Positions 26,428 through 36,082 of a DNA stretch of 64,000 bases are shown one piece after another. Under the pieces are notes generated by a model. It saw nothing but the letters and a program-made list of their open reading frames with translations. It was not told the DNA's origin and ran no database searches. Numbering within the stretch: position 1 is the first letter of the stretch; the number at the start of each line of letters is the position of its first letter. The stretch is from an uncultured Litoreibacter sp. (GTDB lineage Bacteria; Pseudomonadota; Alphaproteobacteria; Rhodobacterales; Rhodobacteraceae). The position numbers and the translations under genes are program-made. The stretch lies in the NCBI GenBank assembly GCA_947501685.1, contig CANMWQ010000002.1:62001-126000 (forward strand), written 5' to 3'.

Positions 26428-27597
26428 GTGCGCACACAGGTCATCATCATCGGCGGCGGGCCATCGGGCTTGCTGCTGGGTCAATTGCTGGATCGCAGCG
26501 GCATTGAGACCGTGACGCTTGAACGCAAAAGCAAGGCTTACGTCCTTAGCCGGATCCGTGCTGGTGTATTGGAGACAGGGCTCGTTGATCAACTCCACGC
26601 GGCGGGCGTTGGAGAGCGTCTGAAAGCGGAAGGGTTCGTGCACGACGGAACAGTCATCTCATATGGCGACACCCAAATCCGCGTCGACTTTGCGGAGCAT
26701 ACAAATGCAAACGTCACCGTCTATGGTCAGACCGAAGTGACCCACGATCTTTACGCCGCGCGCGAGGCGTTGAAGGCGCAGATGGTTTTCGATGTCGAGA
26801 ATGTGCAGATCGAGGATGCGGACAGCGACGCGCCGTCTGTGGTTTACACAAAAGACGGAACACAGCATCGGATCACCTGTGACTACATTGCCGGATGCGA
26901 CGGGTTTCATGGCGTCAGCCGGAAGACCATCCCCGACACCGTGCTGCGCGAATATGAAAAGGTCTACCCGTTCGGTTGGTTAGGCGTCCTATCTGAGACG
27001 CCCCCCGTTCATGACGAGCTCATCTACGCCAGTTCAAAGGCAGGCTTCGCGCTCTGCTCCATGCGCAATGAGAACCTTAGCCGCTACTACATCCAATGCG
27101 CCATTGACGACAGCCCGCAGAATTGGACCGATGACGCCTTCTGGACCACTTTGCGGGAACGCATCCCACAAGAATATGCCGAAACGTTGGTCACCGGTCC
27201 TTCCATTGAGAAATCCATCGCACCGCTGCGCTCCTTTGTGAGCGAGCCCATGCGCTGGGGTCGGCTGTTCCTATGTGGCGACGCGGCGCATATCGTCCCA
27301 CCGACTGGGGCAAAGGGCCTCAACACCGCAGCAAGCGACGTGCATTACCTAAGCCAAGGGCTCATCCAGTACTACGACACCGGAGACACCGGGGGCATCG
27401 ACAACTACTCCGCAAAAGCGCTGGCGCGGGTTTGGAAAGCGGAGCGCTTTAGCTGGTGGATGACGTCCTTGTTGCACCAATTCCCTGACCAGTCCGAGTT
27501 TGACCTTCGGATGCAACAGGCGGAAATAGATTTCCTCCAATCAAGCGATCAGGCGCAAGCAGTGCTGGCGCAAAACTACGTTGGGCTGCCATACTAA
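26428..27597 (+). CDS. pobA: 4-hydroxybenzoate 3-monooxygenase
   Basis: A protein of 389 aa from a GTG with a strong GGGAGGA 5-11 bp upstream; an ATG 18 codons earlier lacks such a site. It hydroxylates 4-hydroxybenzoate to protocatechuate with FAD and NADPH. Visible are the N-terminal FAD fold VIIIGGGPSGLLLGQLLDRS, the ribose-binding RIRAGVLE, the DG motif CDYIAGCDGFHGVSR and the second FAD motif LCGDAAHIVPPTGAKGLNTA. Length matches PobA of Pseudomonas (about 394). It is the first gene of the pob-pca operon. No PobR-like or PcaQ-like regulator is next to it. Confidence 0.96.
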   Translation: MRTQVIIIGGGPSGLLLGQLLDRSGIETVTLERKSKAYVLSRIRAGVLETGLVDQLHAAGVGERLKAEGFVHDGTVISYGDTQIRVDFAEHTNANVTVYGQTEVTHDLYAAREALKAQMVFDVENVQIEDADSDAPSVVYTKDGTQHRITCDYIAGCDGFHGVSRKTIPDTVLREYEKVYPFGWLGVLSETPPVHDELIYASSKAGFALCSMRNENLSRYYIQCAIDDSPQNWTDDAFWTTLRERIPQEYAETLVTGPSIEKSIAPLRSFVSEPMRWGRLFLCGDAAHIVPPTGAKGLNTAASDVHYLSQGLIQYYDTGDTGGIDNYSAKALARVWKAERFSWWMTSLLHQFPDQSEFDLRMQQAEIDFLQSSDQAQAVLAQNYVGLPY

Positions 27598-27622
27598 AGG
27601 AACAACGCGAAGGATGCATGTG

Positions 27623-28000
27623 ATGAGCGACCGATACACCACCGGCATGAAAACCCGCCGCGCTGTTCTTGGGGACGCACATGTGGATCGCGCTGAGGCT
27701 GCGAAGACATCTTTGGACGAACCGTTCCAGACCCTTATCACCGAAGCGGCCTGGGGCACGGTTTGGTCCAGCGATGCGATCAGCCTGAGGGAGCGCTCCA
27801 TGCTGACGCTGGCCCTGCTTGCCGCAACCGGCAATTTTGACGAAATCCCAATGCACATTCGCGCCACCGCCAACACCGGAGCCACTGAGCAGGACGTAAT
27901 CGAGGCCTTCCAACACGTCGCGATTTATGCAGGCGTGCCCAAGGCAAACCATGCGTTGAAACTCGCCAAGCAAACCTTCGCAGAAATGAGTGACACTTGA
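27623..28000 (+). CDS. pcaC: 4-carboxymuconolactone decarboxylase
   Basis: A protein of 125 aa starting [20 protein letters not shown], chosen because AAGGA lies 9 bp upstream; an ATG 9 bp earlier would sit on top of that site. It converts gamma-carboxymuconolactone to beta-ketoadipate enol-lactone. Family features are the N-terminal [17 protein letters not shown], the central [20 protein letters not shown], the catalytic-region histidine in [18 protein letters not shown], and [15 protein letters not shown]. The stop overlaps the TTG start of pcaH by 4 bp. No pcaD is fused to it. Confidence 0.93.
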   Translation: MSDRYTTGMKTRRAVLGDAHVDRAEAAKTSLDEPFQTLITEAAWGTVWSSDAISLRERSMLTLALLAATGNFDEIPMHIRATANTGATEQDVIEAFQHVAIYAGVPKANHALKLAKQTFAEMSDT

Positions 28001-28737
28001 CCCACAAGAGCCCAAACCAGAACGGTTTTCTTGTTCGCAATCATGACGGACACCCCGCCGCGCTGACCCCCGCCTATAAATCCTCGGTTACACGCTCGCC
28101 AACCAAGCCCCTTTTGTCGTTTCCGGGAAGCATGGGGGAGCAAACGGGGCCAGTATTTGGCCACGATATGCTGGGCCCGCTCGACAAGGACCTGATCCTC
28201 AACTTCGCCCAGCCCGGTGAAATGGCTCTTGGCCCGCGTATTATCGTCCGAGGCAGGGTGCTGGACCAAACCGGGCGTCCGGTCCCCAACTGCCTGATCG
28301 AAGTATGGCAAGCCAATGCGGGTGGGCGGTACAGGCACAAGAATGAAGCCTATCTCGCCCCTCTTGATCCCAATTTCGGCGGCTGTGGTCGGATGATTAC
28401 GGATGAGAACGGCGCCTATGAATTTCGTACCGTTACACCCGGCCCCTACCCTTGGCCAAATGGCATGGCCGACTGGCGGCCCGCGCATATCCATTTTTCA
28501 CTGATGGGACAGGCCTTCTCGCAGCGGCTCATTACGCAGATGTATTTCGAGGGCGATCCGATGATCTGGCAATGCCCGATTGTCGGCAGCATCGACGATA
28601 CAGAGGCGATCAAGTCGCTCGTAGCCTCATTGGATATGGCCGAGGCCGTCCCAATGGACGCGCGGGTTTACAAGTTTGACATCGTGCTGCGCGGGCGTCG
28701 GCAAACCTTCTTTGAAAACCGTTGGGAGGGTCTGTGA
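27997..28737 (+). CDS. pcaH: Protocatechuate 3,4-dioxygenase, beta subunit
   Basis: A protein of 246 aa read from a TTG that overlaps the pcaC stop (TTGA); no ATG or GTG fits the conserved N-terminus. With PcaG it forms the non-heme Fe(III) intradiol dioxygenase that opens protocatechuate to 3-carboxy-cis,cis-muconate. The iron-ligand pattern is present: Tyr in [12 protein letters not shown] and GPYPWPNG, and two His in [12 protein letters not shown]. The upstream [20 protein letters not shown] is the intradiol dioxygenase signature. The stop is 1 bp before the ATG of pcaG. Confidence 0.95.
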   Translation: MTHKSPNQNGFLVRNHDGHPAALTPAYKSSVTRSPTKPLLSFPGSMGEQTGPVFGHDMLGPLDKDLILNFAQPGEMALGPRIIVRGRVLDQTGRPVPNCLIEVWQANAGGRYRHKNEAYLAPLDPNFGGCGRMITDENGAYEFRTVTPGPYPWPNGMADWRPAHIHFSLMGQAFSQRLITQMYFEGDPMIWQCPIVGSIDDTEAIKSLVASLDMAEAVPMDARVYKFDIVLRGRRQTFFENRWEGL

Positions 28738-28738
28738 C

Positions 28739-29329
28739 ATGAGCCAGAAACTCTTGCGCGAAACGTCCTCGCAAACGGCCGGGCCATATGTCCATATCGG
28801 ATGCACTCCAAATTTCGCAGAAATGTCCGGGGTTTATGACGAAGACCTTGGCGCAAAGATGAAGACCGGGCCCATCAAAGGCGAAGAGATCACCATCACT
28901 GGGCAGGTTTTTGACGGAACCGGCATGGCGATCCGCGACGCAATGATCGAGATTTGGCAGGCCGACGCGGACGGCGGCTTTGCCTTAACGGAGAGCAACT
29001 TCACCGGATGGGGGCGCTGCCCCACGGATATGGAGACCGGCCAATTCCAGTTTGATACAGTCAAGCCGGGGCAGGTTCCCTATATGGACGGTCGGCTTCA
29101 GGCCCCTCACATCACCGTCTGGATTGTGGCGCGAGGCATCAATCTCGGACTGCACACGCGTTTGTATTTTGACGACGAAGCGAAGGCCAATGCCGCCGAC
29201 CCGATCCTGACTAAGATCGAGCATCGCAACCGTGTCCCGACACTAATTGCTAAAAAACAAAGTAGCGGAAGCTACCTCTTCGATATCCATCTTCAGGGTG
29301 AGCACGAGACCATCTTCTTTGACATGTGA
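28739..29329 (+). CDS. pcaG: Protocatechuate 3,4-dioxygenase, alpha subunit
   Basis: A protein of 196 aa with GGGAGGG 8 bp before the ATG. It is homologous to PcaH (ITGQVFDGTGMAIRDAMIEI, then WQADADGG) but lacks the two iron-binding histidines, with ITVWIVARGINLG in that place, as expected for the alpha subunit. It completes the alpha-beta protomer and shapes the substrate pocket. The start is clear; a longer frame overlapping pcaH is rejected. The BKACE gene follows after 9 bp. Confidence 0.94.
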   Translation: MSQKLLRETSSQTAGPYVHIGCTPNFAEMSGVYDEDLGAKMKTGPIKGEEITITGQVFDGTGMAIRDAMIEIWQADADGGFALTESNFTGWGRCPTDMETGQFQFDTVKPGQVPYMDGRLQAPHITVWIVARGINLGLHTRLYFDDEAKANAADPILTKIEHRNRVPTLIAKKQSSGSYLFDIHLQGEHETIFFDM

Positions 29330-29338
29330 GCCCAAGAT

Positions 29339-30169
29339 ATGACGACACCTTGCATCATCTGCGTGGCCATCACCGGATCGCTCCCCACCAAGGCCGACAA
29401 TCCTGCGGTTCCGATTTCAGTGTCGGAACAGATCGAAAGCACCCATGCCGCATTCGAGGCCGGCGCAAGCATTGCCCATTGCCATGTCCGCAATGACGAC
29501 GAAACACCCAGCTCGGACCCTGAGACATTTGCCGCTTTGAAAGAGGGCCTGAAAAAACACTGCCCCGGAATGATCATTCAGTTCTCTACAGGCGGGCGAT
29601 CCGGGGCCGGCACGGAACGCGGCGGCATGTTGCCGTTGAAACCGGATATGGCATCGCTTTCCGTCGGTTCATGCAATTTTCCGACGCGGATCTATGAGAA
29701 TAGCCCAGATCTCATAGAGTGGCTGACATCCGAGATGCGCAAATATGAGGTGACACCTGAGATTGAGGCCTTTGACCTGAGCCATATCCTGCAAGCCATC
29801 GACCTGCATGCGGGCGGCAAGCTCTACGGGGAACTCTACGTTCAATTCGTGATGGGCGTGAAAAACGCGATGCCAGTCGACAAGGCGGTTTTCGATTTCT
29901 ACGTTTCCGTCATGAAACAGCGCGCGCCCAAGGCGCAATGGTGCGCGGCGGGCATCGGTGCCGGGCAACTTGTCGTCAACGAATGGGCCATCGCGGCCGG
30001 GGGGCACACAAGGACCGGGCTTGAGGATAACGTGCGCCTCGACAAGCACACACTCGCCCCCTCAAACGCCGCTTTGGTCAGCCGAGCCGCAGAGCTTTGC
30101 GCCAAATATGAGCGCCCCGTCGCAACATGGCAGCAGGCGCGCGACATCTTGGCAACGCCGCTGCGTTAG
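29339..30169 (+). CDS. Beta-keto acid cleavage enzyme (BKACE, DUF849 family)
   Basis: A protein of 276 aa with the metal-site motif SIAHCHVRNDDETPSSDPET, FSTGGRSGAGTERGGML and ELYVQFVMGVKNAMPVDKAV typical of the family defined by 3-keto-5-aminohexanoate cleavage enzyme. Members react a beta-keto acid with acetyl-CoA to give acetoacetate and a shortened acyl-CoA. As last gene of the pobA-pcaC-pcaH-pcaG operon, the likely substrate is beta-ketoadipate, which would give succinyl-CoA and acetoacetate. That would bypass PcaIJ and PcaF, which are not in the window. The family call is firm; the substrate is inference. Confidence 0.88.
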   Translation: MTTPCIICVAITGSLPTKADNPAVPISVSEQIESTHAAFEAGASIAHCHVRNDDETPSSDPETFAALKEGLKKHCPGMIIQFSTGGRSGAGTERGGMLPLKPDMASLSVGSCNFPTRIYENSPDLIEWLTSEMRKYEVTPEIEAFDLSHILQAIDLHAGGKLYGELYVQFVMGVKNAMPVDKAVFDFYVSVMKQRAPKAQWCAAGIGAGQLVVNEWAIAAGGHTRTGLEDNVRLDKHTLAPSNAALVSRAAELCAKYERPVATWQQARDILATPLR

Positions 30170-30172
30170 CCG

Positions 30173-31042
30173 CTAAACAAGGCCTGTGAGATACATGCCG
30201 TAGTCAGACTTCTTGAACAGCTCTGCGCGTTCCAAAAGCTGCTCTTTGGTGATCCATTTGTTCTCAAAAGCAATCTCTTCCGGGCAGCCCGTTTGCAGAC
30301 CCTGACGCGACTGCAAGGTGCGCACAAAATTCCCGGCATCCAGCAGGCTGGCATGGGTGCCCGTATCCAGCCAGGCAAAGCCCCGACCCATACGTTGAAC
30401 AGTCAATTGCTCATCGTTGAGATAGGTTTCCAAAAGGGAGGTGATCTCCAGCTCCCCACGTTCCGAGGGTTTGATCGCACGCGCCCGGTCTGGCGCTGAG
30501 CCGTCGAGGAAATAAAGACCGGTAACCGCATAATTACTAGGCGGCACCTCGGGCTTTTCAATGATCTCGACCACTTTGCCAGCCTCGTCCATCCCGACCA
30601 CGCCGTAGCGTTCGGGATCGGTAACGCGGTAGCCAAATACGGTCCCACCTTCGACCACATCATCGGCCTTCGACAAAAGCTCCGGCAGGCCGTGGCCAAA
30701 GAAGATGTTGTCGCCAAGCACCATCGCACTGGGCGCACCATCCAGAAACTCTTCCGCCAGCAAGTAGGCCTGCGCCAGACCGTCCGGGCTGGGCTGCACA
30801 ATGAAGGTCAACGTCACGCCCCATTGCGATCCGTCGCCAAGCAGGCGCTGAAACTGACTTTGATCCTCAGGCGTGGTGATCACCGCAATCTCGCGTATCC
30901 CCGCCAGCATCAGCACGCTCAGCGGGTAGTAGATCATCGGCTTGTCATAGATGGGCATCAACTGTTTGGAGACACCTTGGGTGATGGGATAGAGCCGGGT
31001 CCCGGATCCACCTGCCAATATAATACCTTTGCGATCGCTCAT
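30173..31042 (-). CDS. rfbA: Glucose-1-phosphate thymidylyltransferase
   Basis: A protein of 289 aa beginning MSDRKGIILAGGSGTRLYPI; in-frame residues further upstream are outside the family alignment. It joins glucose-1-phosphate to dTTP, the first step of dTDP-L-rhamnose synthesis. Seen are the nucleotidyltransferase signature GGSGTRLYPITQGVSKQLMP, the PSPDGLAQAYLLAEEFL segment, GDNIFFGHGL, and the substrate region TGLYFLDGSAPDRARAIKPS. It is the last gene of the minus-strand run rfbC-rfbB-rfbD-rfbA, converging within 3 bp of the BKACE stop. Confidence 0.95.
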   Translation of the reverse strand: MSDRKGIILAGGSGTRLYPITQGVSKQLMPIYDKPMIYYPLSVLMLAGIREIAVITTPEDQSQFQRLLGDGSQWGVTLTFIVQPSPDGLAQAYLLAEEFLDGAPSAMVLGDNIFFGHGLPELLSKADDVVEGGTVFGYRVTDPERYGVVGMDEAGKVVEIIEKPEVPPSNYAVTGLYFLDGSAPDRARAIKPSERGELEITSLLETYLNDEQLTVQRMGRGFAWLDTGTHASLLDAGNFVRTLQSRQGLQTGCPEEIAFENKWITKEQLLERAELFKKSDYGMYLTGLV

Positions 31043-31124
31043 TTTACTCTGTCTCTTACTGGTTTCACGCTCGTGTTTCGTCGCTTCAATCATCAATGAT
31101 TGACCATTTTAGGGCAGGTCCGTC

Positions 31125-31979
31125 TCAGGTGCCAAGTTGCTCAAGGATCTCGGCAACGTCCTGACGCCAGTCGGGCCTGCCAACACCAAACGCCTGCTCA
31201 AGACTGGCGCAATTCATCCTGGAATTCAAAGGCCGCACAGCAGGGGTGGGGTAATCTGCGGTTGGAATATGCGCGACAGCCACGGCCAAGCCCGCTTGGC
31301 TGAAGATCTCTCGCGCAAAGTCGGCCCAGCTGACATCTGGCGCCCCTGAGAAATGATAGATGCCCGATTTTCCGCGTCCATCCGACCCTCCCAGCCCGGA
31401 AGCCGCAGCTATACAAGCTTGTGCAATCGAACGCGCCGAGGTTGGCCCGCCGATTTGATCACCCACAACGGTCAACGCGTCCCGGCTTTCTGCCAAACGC
31501 AGCATCGTCTTGAGAAAGTTCGCCCCGTGAGCTGAAAAAACCCACGACGTCCGAAGTACACAGTAGCGACCGCCCGCCTGCTTGATCGCAGTTTCGGCAA
31601 CGAGCTTGCTCCTGCCGTAAGCATTCAAAGGTGCCGGGCTGGCGTCTGGCTCATGCGGCAGCGCGCCTAGCCCATCAAGCACATAATCCGTCGAGATATG
31701 GACAAACGGCATATCCAACGCAGCACAGGCCTGCGCCATCGCGGCGGGTGCCTCACCGTTTACCGTGGTCGCGAGCGCCTCTTCTTCTTCCGCACGGTCC
31801 ACAGCCGTGTAAGCCGCGGCATTGATGACCGCCTTTGGCTTGTGTTCTGCAATGAGCGCGGCACAAGCGGCAGGGTCGGATAAGTCGGCCACATCGCGGC
31901 CCATGCAAACGGTCCCGTCCAAGAGACCGAGCTCTGTCGCGACCTGTCCGGTTTTGCCAAAGACGAGAATATCAGACAC
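31125..31979 (-). CDS. rfbD: dTDP-4-dehydrorhamnose reductase
   Basis: A protein of 284 aa from a GTG 5 bp after the rfbB stop. It is a short-chain reductase with the N-terminal ILVFGKTGQVATELGLLDG cofactor loop, NAAAYTAVDRAEEEE, HISTDYVLDGLG, and the YGRSKLVAE catalytic Tyr-Lys pair. It makes dTDP-L-rhamnose with NADPH in the last step of the pathway. Residues WVFSAHGANFLKTML and GPTSARSIAQACI follow the RmlD pattern. Confidence 0.94.
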   Translation of the reverse strand: MSDILVFGKTGQVATELGLLDGTVCMGRDVADLSDPAACAALIAEHKPKAVINAAAYTAVDRAEEEEALATTVNGEAPAAMAQACAALDMPFVHISTDYVLDGLGALPHEPDASPAPLNAYGRSKLVAETAIKQAGGRYCVLRTSWVFSAHGANFLKTMLRLAESRDALTVVGDQIGGPTSARSIAQACIAAASGLGGSDGRGKSGIYHFSGAPDVSWADFAREIFSQAGLAVAVAHIPTADYPTPAVRPLNSRMNCASLEQAFGVGRPDWRQDVAEILEQLGT

Positions 31980-31984
31980 GCCGC

Positions 31985-33022
31985 CTACCCTTTACCAAGA
32001 CGTTTGCCGACCCCGTCGCGGTTCTCCAGCGCACGCCACCAATCCTCGTTCTCAAGATACCATTCAACCGTCTTTCTCAGACCCTGTTCCAGCGTGACAG
32101 AAGGCCGCCAGCCCAGTTCCGTCCGAATTCGTTCAGGATCAATCGCATATCTCAGGTCATGGCCCGGACGGTCTTTGACATAGGTGATCTGCTCAGCATG
32201 CGGCTTGTCTTTGGGACGCATCTCATCAAGCAGGCTGCAAATCATCGTCACGATATCAATGTTCCGCGCCTCATTCTCGCCGCCGATATTGTAGGTTCGC
32301 GCATTCTCACCCTTCTGCAAAACGGTCAGCAAGGCGTCGGCATGATCTTCTACATAAAGCCAGTCACGCACATTCTCGCCCTTGCCGTAAACCGGAATAT
32401 CACGACCCGCCAATGCGTTCAGGATGACCACCGGGATCAGCTTCTCGGGGAAATGGTACGGGCCGTAATTGTTGGAGCAATTGGTCAGCACGAAGGGCAG
32501 GCCGTAGGTCTCTCCCCAGGCGCGCACAAGATGATCGGATGCCGCTTTCGAGGCGGAATAAGGACTGTTCGGCGCGTAAGGTGTTTCTTCCGTAAACTGT
32601 CCAGTTTCGCCCAGCGTGCCGTAAACCTCGTCCGTGGAGATATGGTGGAACCGGAACCCAGATGGCCGCCCTGCCCCGTCCCAATAGGCCAGCGCCTCCT
32701 GCAACAAGGTAAACGTCCCAAGGATATTCGTGTCGAGGAACTCTTTCGGGCCATCAATAGACCGGTCCACATGGCTTTCAGCGGCAAGATGCATCACAGC
32801 ATCAGGCTTATGCTCCGCAAAAATGCGTCTGACCTCAGCGGCGTCGCGAATATCTGCCTTTTCGAGCACATAGCCCGCCGCGTCGGCCACCGGGGCCACG
32901 TTGTCCAGACAAGCCGCATAGGTCAACGCGTCAAGGTTCACAACCTCATGCCCATCGCGAATCGCCTGCCTTACAACAGCCGAACCAATGAACCCTGCGC
33001 CGCCAGTCACCAAAATCTTCAT
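31985..33022 (-). CDS. rfbB: dTDP-glucose 4,6-dehydratase
   Basis: A protein of 345 aa. The ATG at 33022 is preferred over one 9 bp earlier because AAGG then stands about 10 bp upstream. It converts dTDP-glucose to dTDP-4-keto-6-deoxyglucose with bound NAD. Visible are [39 protein letters not shown], the [14 protein letters not shown] catalytic segment, and [15 protein letters not shown] with the Tyr-x3-Lys pair. It sits between rfbC and rfbD on the minus strand. Confidence 0.95.
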   Translation of the reverse strand: MKILVTGGAGFIGSAVVRQAIRDGHEVVNLDALTYAACLDNVAPVADAAGYVLEKADIRDAAEVRRIFAEHKPDAVMHLAAESHVDRSIDGPKEFLDTNILGTFTLLQEALAYWDGAGRPSGFRFHHISTDEVYGTLGETGQFTEETPYAPNSPYSASKAASDHLVRAWGETYGLPFVLTNCSNNYGPYHFPEKLIPVVILNALAGRDIPVYGKGENVRDWLYVEDHADALLTVLQKGENARTYNIGGENEARNIDIVTMICSLLDEMRPKDKPHAEQITYVKDRPGHDLRYAIDPERIRTELGWRPSVTLEQGLRKTVEWYLENEDWWRALENRDGVGKRLGKG

Positions 33023-33043
33023 CGCACACATACCTTCACTTAC

Positions 33044-33598
33044 TTACTCAAACGGGGAGTCGAATTCCGAAAACTGGATCGCTTCCGCATCCTTCGCGGA
33101 CAGGATCGCATCTTCGGGCGCAACGCCCCAATCAATGCCCAATGTCTCGCTCGCGAAATGGACGGATCCATCAGTCTCCGGCGCATATACGTCAGAGCAC
33201 TTATATAGCAGCTCGGAATCTGGTTGGAGTGTCGCAAAACCATGCAAGAAACCCTTGGGCACGAACAGTTGCTTACCGTTCTCCCAAGACAGCTCCACCG
33301 CGACCCATTTACCGTAGGTGCTGGAGCTTTTGCGAATGTCTACTGCGACGTCCAACACCGACCCGGCACCGCACCGCACCAGCTTGTCCTGCGCATGCGG
33401 AGGTGCCTGAAAATGCAGCCCGCGGACGGTGCCTTTGGGTGCTGAGTAGGAGTGGTTGTCCTGCACGAAGTCGACGTCAATGCCGAGCTCTTTCAAAACG
33501 GGCTTGTTCCAGACCTCGGTAAAGAATCCACGGTCATCACCAAACCGGCGTGGGGTCAGCACCACAACACCGTCTAACGCTGTCTTTTCAACCTGCAC
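33044..33598 (-). CDS. rfbC: dTDP-4-dehydrorhamnose 3,5-epimerase
   Basis: A protein of 184 aa from a GTG with GGAG 7 bp upstream. It is a cupin enzyme that epimerises C3 and C5 in dTDP-rhamnose synthesis. The family motifs are FGDDRGFFTEVWN, FVQDNHSYSAPKGTVRGLHF with the catalytic His, the conserved KLVRCGAGSVLDVAVDIRKS, and PKGFLHGFATLQPDSELLYK. It is first of the four rhamnose genes. The 165 bp before it, up to the ugd stop, can hold a promoter, so the set may be transcribed apart from ugd. Confidence 0.95.
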   Translation of the reverse strand: MQVEKTALDGVVVLTPRRFGDDRGFFTEVWNKPVLKELGIDVDFVQDNHSYSAPKGTVRGLHFQAPPHAQDKLVRCGAGSVLDVAVDIRKSSSTYGKWVAVELSWENGKQLFVPKGFLHGFATLQPDSELLYKCSDVYAPETDGSVHFASETLGIDWGVAPEDAILSAKDAEAIQFSEFDSPFE

Positions 33599-33763
33599 AC
33601 TTGCTCTCCATACCGTGTCACGGGGCGAGATGTATCAGTCTCGACACATCAAGTCACCCGTCATAGCACAGCTTGTATTCACGTGGTTGCTTTCTGCCAC
33701 ATGCTTGAATTGAAACAATAAACCTGCGCGGCCGAACCGAGTCATGCGCGCCGGAGCACGCTC

Positions 33764-35086
33764 CTATTTAGCTTCGAAATCAGGCCTGCCGACGCAGCAA
33801 TAGGAGACGAACCCTGCCTTCTCCGCATCCTGTGCAGAATAGACATTGCGCAGATCAGCCATGCGAGGCGAGGACATGCTGCCCGCAATCCGCTCCAGAT
33901 CAAGCGCCCGGAATTCGTTCCATTCGGTCAGCAGCACCAGTACGTCAGCGCCATCGGAGGCCGAATAGGGGTCATCATGCCAAGTGACACCCGGCAAAAG
34001 CACCTCACCCTCATGGTGACCCTGCGGGTCAACCACATTCACCTTGGCACCACCACCGACCAAGGCCGGCACAATTGTCAGGGAGGGCGCATCACGCATG
34101 TCATCTGTGTTCGGTTTGAACGTCACGCCAAGCACCGCAACACGCTTTCCGTTGAAGCTGCCGCCACACAGGTCGCGCAGTTTTTCAATCATTCTGGCCT
34201 TTACGCCTTCATTGACCCGCATCACCGCCTCGGTGATCTGCATCGGAGACGCATGTTCCTGACCGATCCGCGCCAAGGCGCTGGTGTCTTTCGGGAAGCA
34301 AGAGCCGCCATAGCCGGGGCCTGCATGCAGGAACTTGTTTCCGATACGCCCGTCCAGCCCCATGCCTTTCGACACGGCTTTAACGTCGGCGCCGGTCTTC
34401 TCACAAAGAGCTGCAATCTCATTGATGAAGGTGATCTTGGTCGCCAGAAACGCGTTCGCCGCGTATTTGATCATCTCGGCGCTTTCCAGATCCGTGGTCA
34501 TGATCGGGAAGTCGCGCAGGTAGAGCGGGCGGTAGATATCTTGCATAACCGCAATAGCACGATCTGTCTCAGCACCCACAACAACACGGTCCGGCTTCAT
34601 GAAATCGTCGATCGCCGCACCTTCGCGCAGAAATTCCGGGTTGGACGCCACATCGAATTCCAGACCCGGCGCAGCCTTGGCGACAACTTCGGCAACCTTG
34701 CGGTTGGTGCCCAAAGGAACAGTCGATTTCGTCACGATCACTGTGTAGCCAGTCACCGCCTTGGCGATCTCCTCGGCGGCTGCGTAAACAAAAGTCAGAT
34801 CCGCGTGGCCGTCGCCCCGCCGGGTGGGCGTGCCCACCGCGATAAAGACCGCCTCCGCGCCATCAACCGCTTCAATCAAATCGGTCGTGAACGTAAGCCG
34901 CCCGGCATCCACGTTCTTTTGCATCAGAACGTCCAAGCCAGGTTCGTAGATCGGCACTTTGCCCTTGTTCAGCATCTCGATCTTGCTTGGATCCTTGTCG
35001 ACGCAAACAACGTCATGCCCAAAATCCGAGAAGCATACACCCGAAACCAAACCGACATAGCCGGTCCCAATCATTGCGATTTTCAC
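33764..35086 (-). CDS. ugd: UDP-glucose 6-dehydrogenase
   Basis: A protein of 440 aa. The GTG at 35086 has GAGG 9 bp upstream; a TTG two codons earlier would be too close. It oxidises UDP-glucose to UDP-glucuronic acid in two NAD-dependent steps. The NAD fold KIAMIGTGYVGLVSGVCFSD, VGTPTRRGDGHADLTFV, NPEFLREGAAIDDFMKPDRV, and the catalytic cysteine in GPGYGGSCFPKDTSAL are all present. It supplies the acidic sugar for the capsule and could serve the PssDE-like transferase of the first locus. Confidence 0.96.
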   Translation of the reverse strand: MKIAMIGTGYVGLVSGVCFSDFGHDVVCVDKDPSKIEMLNKGKVPIYEPGLDVLMQKNVDAGRLTFTTDLIEAVDGAEAVFIAVGTPTRRGDGHADLTFVYAAAEEIAKAVTGYTVIVTKSTVPLGTNRKVAEVVAKAAPGLEFDVASNPEFLREGAAIDDFMKPDRVVVGAETDRAIAVMQDIYRPLYLRDFPIMTTDLESAEMIKYAANAFLATKITFINEIAALCEKTGADVKAVSKGMGLDGRIGNKFLHAGPGYGGSCFPKDTSALARIGQEHASPMQITEAVMRVNEGVKARMIEKLRDLCGGSFNGKRVAVLGVTFKPNTDDMRDAPSLTIVPALVGGGAKVNVVDPQGHHEGEVLLPGVTWHDDPYSASDGADVLVLLTEWNEFRALDLERIAGSMSSPRMADLRNVYSAQDAEKAGFVSYCCVGRPDFEAK

Positions 35087-35173
35087 TACCAATATCCTCT
35101 TTGAGCACGCCTGAGCAGGCTTCTACTTTGCTTACTGGCGCTTCATTATTGCAAATATGTGGCCGGCAAAAGG

Positions 35174-35983
35174 CTAGTTATTGATGATGAACTTGTTCGA
35201 GGTCCGCAGATTGATCAAACCAATAGTCATCAAACACAATGACAGAATGACCACGTAGAGCCATGAAATATACGCACCTTCGTATTCCGGGAAGAACCCG
35301 ACCCGCAATGTTCCGATGATATGCACCAACGGGTTCCACCATAAAATTGTCTGAATATAGCTCGGCAACGAATCGAACAGGTAGAAGATCGCCGAGATGA
35401 AGAACATCGGGCGGCTGAGAATTTTCCAGATGGTACGCCAGAACGGCAGGATCTCAAACAGGGTCGCATTCATCAGCCCAACGGAAGTGCCCAGCAAAAG
35501 CGCCATCCCCAGTGCCACAAATATGTAAGGCAGATTGGGCACAACCATGACGCCAGCATGGACCATGAGCCCGGTGAACAAGATCACGCTGACCGTCAGC
35601 TCAGTCAGCGAGATGAGCGCAAATCGGGCCAATATCACATCCGTATAGGTCACGGCGGGATAGAACAGCAAAGCCTTGTTCTGCGTCAGAGCAACCGCGA
35701 TTTTGCTTTGCGCGGTGTTGTAGATCCCGAAGGGCAAATAACCCGTCGCGTAGAACAGCAGAAAGCTGGACCCTAGCGGCGGCTGCTTGAAAATGATCGA
35801 GAACGCCAGCGTGAACACGATGAGAATGCCGATAGGCTCTAATATTGCCCAAAGATAACCCAGCGAAGAGCGCCCAAAGCTGGTCGCCATCTCGCGGATC
35901 ATCAAGGCAAAGATCACCCGCAATGTTTGGAACGGCACATGACGTCGCTTGGGGGCGCTGTGATCTGAAGTAACCGAGGTCAT
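35174..35983 (-). CDS. kpsM: Capsule polysaccharide ABC exporter, permease (KpsM-like)
   Basis: A protein of 269 aa from the ATG at 35983; 21 further upstream codons form an unlikely N-terminal extension. It has six membrane helices and the ABC-2 features of KpsM: TLRVIFALMIREMATSFGRS, LGYLWAILEPIGILIVFTLA, and FFISAIFYLFDSLPSYIQTI near the C-terminus. It forms the channel that moves complete capsule chains across the inner membrane. The ATPase KpsT is not adjacent but lies 1.3 kb away on the opposite strand behind kpsE, with 99 bp between the divergent starts. Confidence 0.9.
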   Translation of the reverse strand: MTSVTSDHSAPKRRHVPFQTLRVIFALMIREMATSFGRSSLGYLWAILEPIGILIVFTLAFSIIFKQPPLGSSFLLFYATGYLPFGIYNTAQSKIAVALTQNKALLFYPAVTYTDVILARFALISLTELTVSVILFTGLMVHAGVMVVPNLPYIFVALGMALLLGTSVGLMNATLFEILPFWRTIWKILSRPMFFISAIFYLFDSLPSYIQTILWWNPLVHIIGTLRVGFFPEYEGAYISWLYVVILSLCLMTIGLINLRTSNKFIINN

Positions 35984-36082
35984 GGCCCTAGGCCTACGCG
36001 TCAGAGTTAACAGTATGGTTAATGTAATCGAAATAAACTGCTGCAATCTTCATTCGCAATATCAGTGGCGAAAGCAGTTATC

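Noticed and set aside
33977-35104. Plus-strand open frame of 375 codons opposite ugd
   Set aside because: Shadow of ugd; composition typical of the reverse frame of a GC-rich gene and no recognisable motif.
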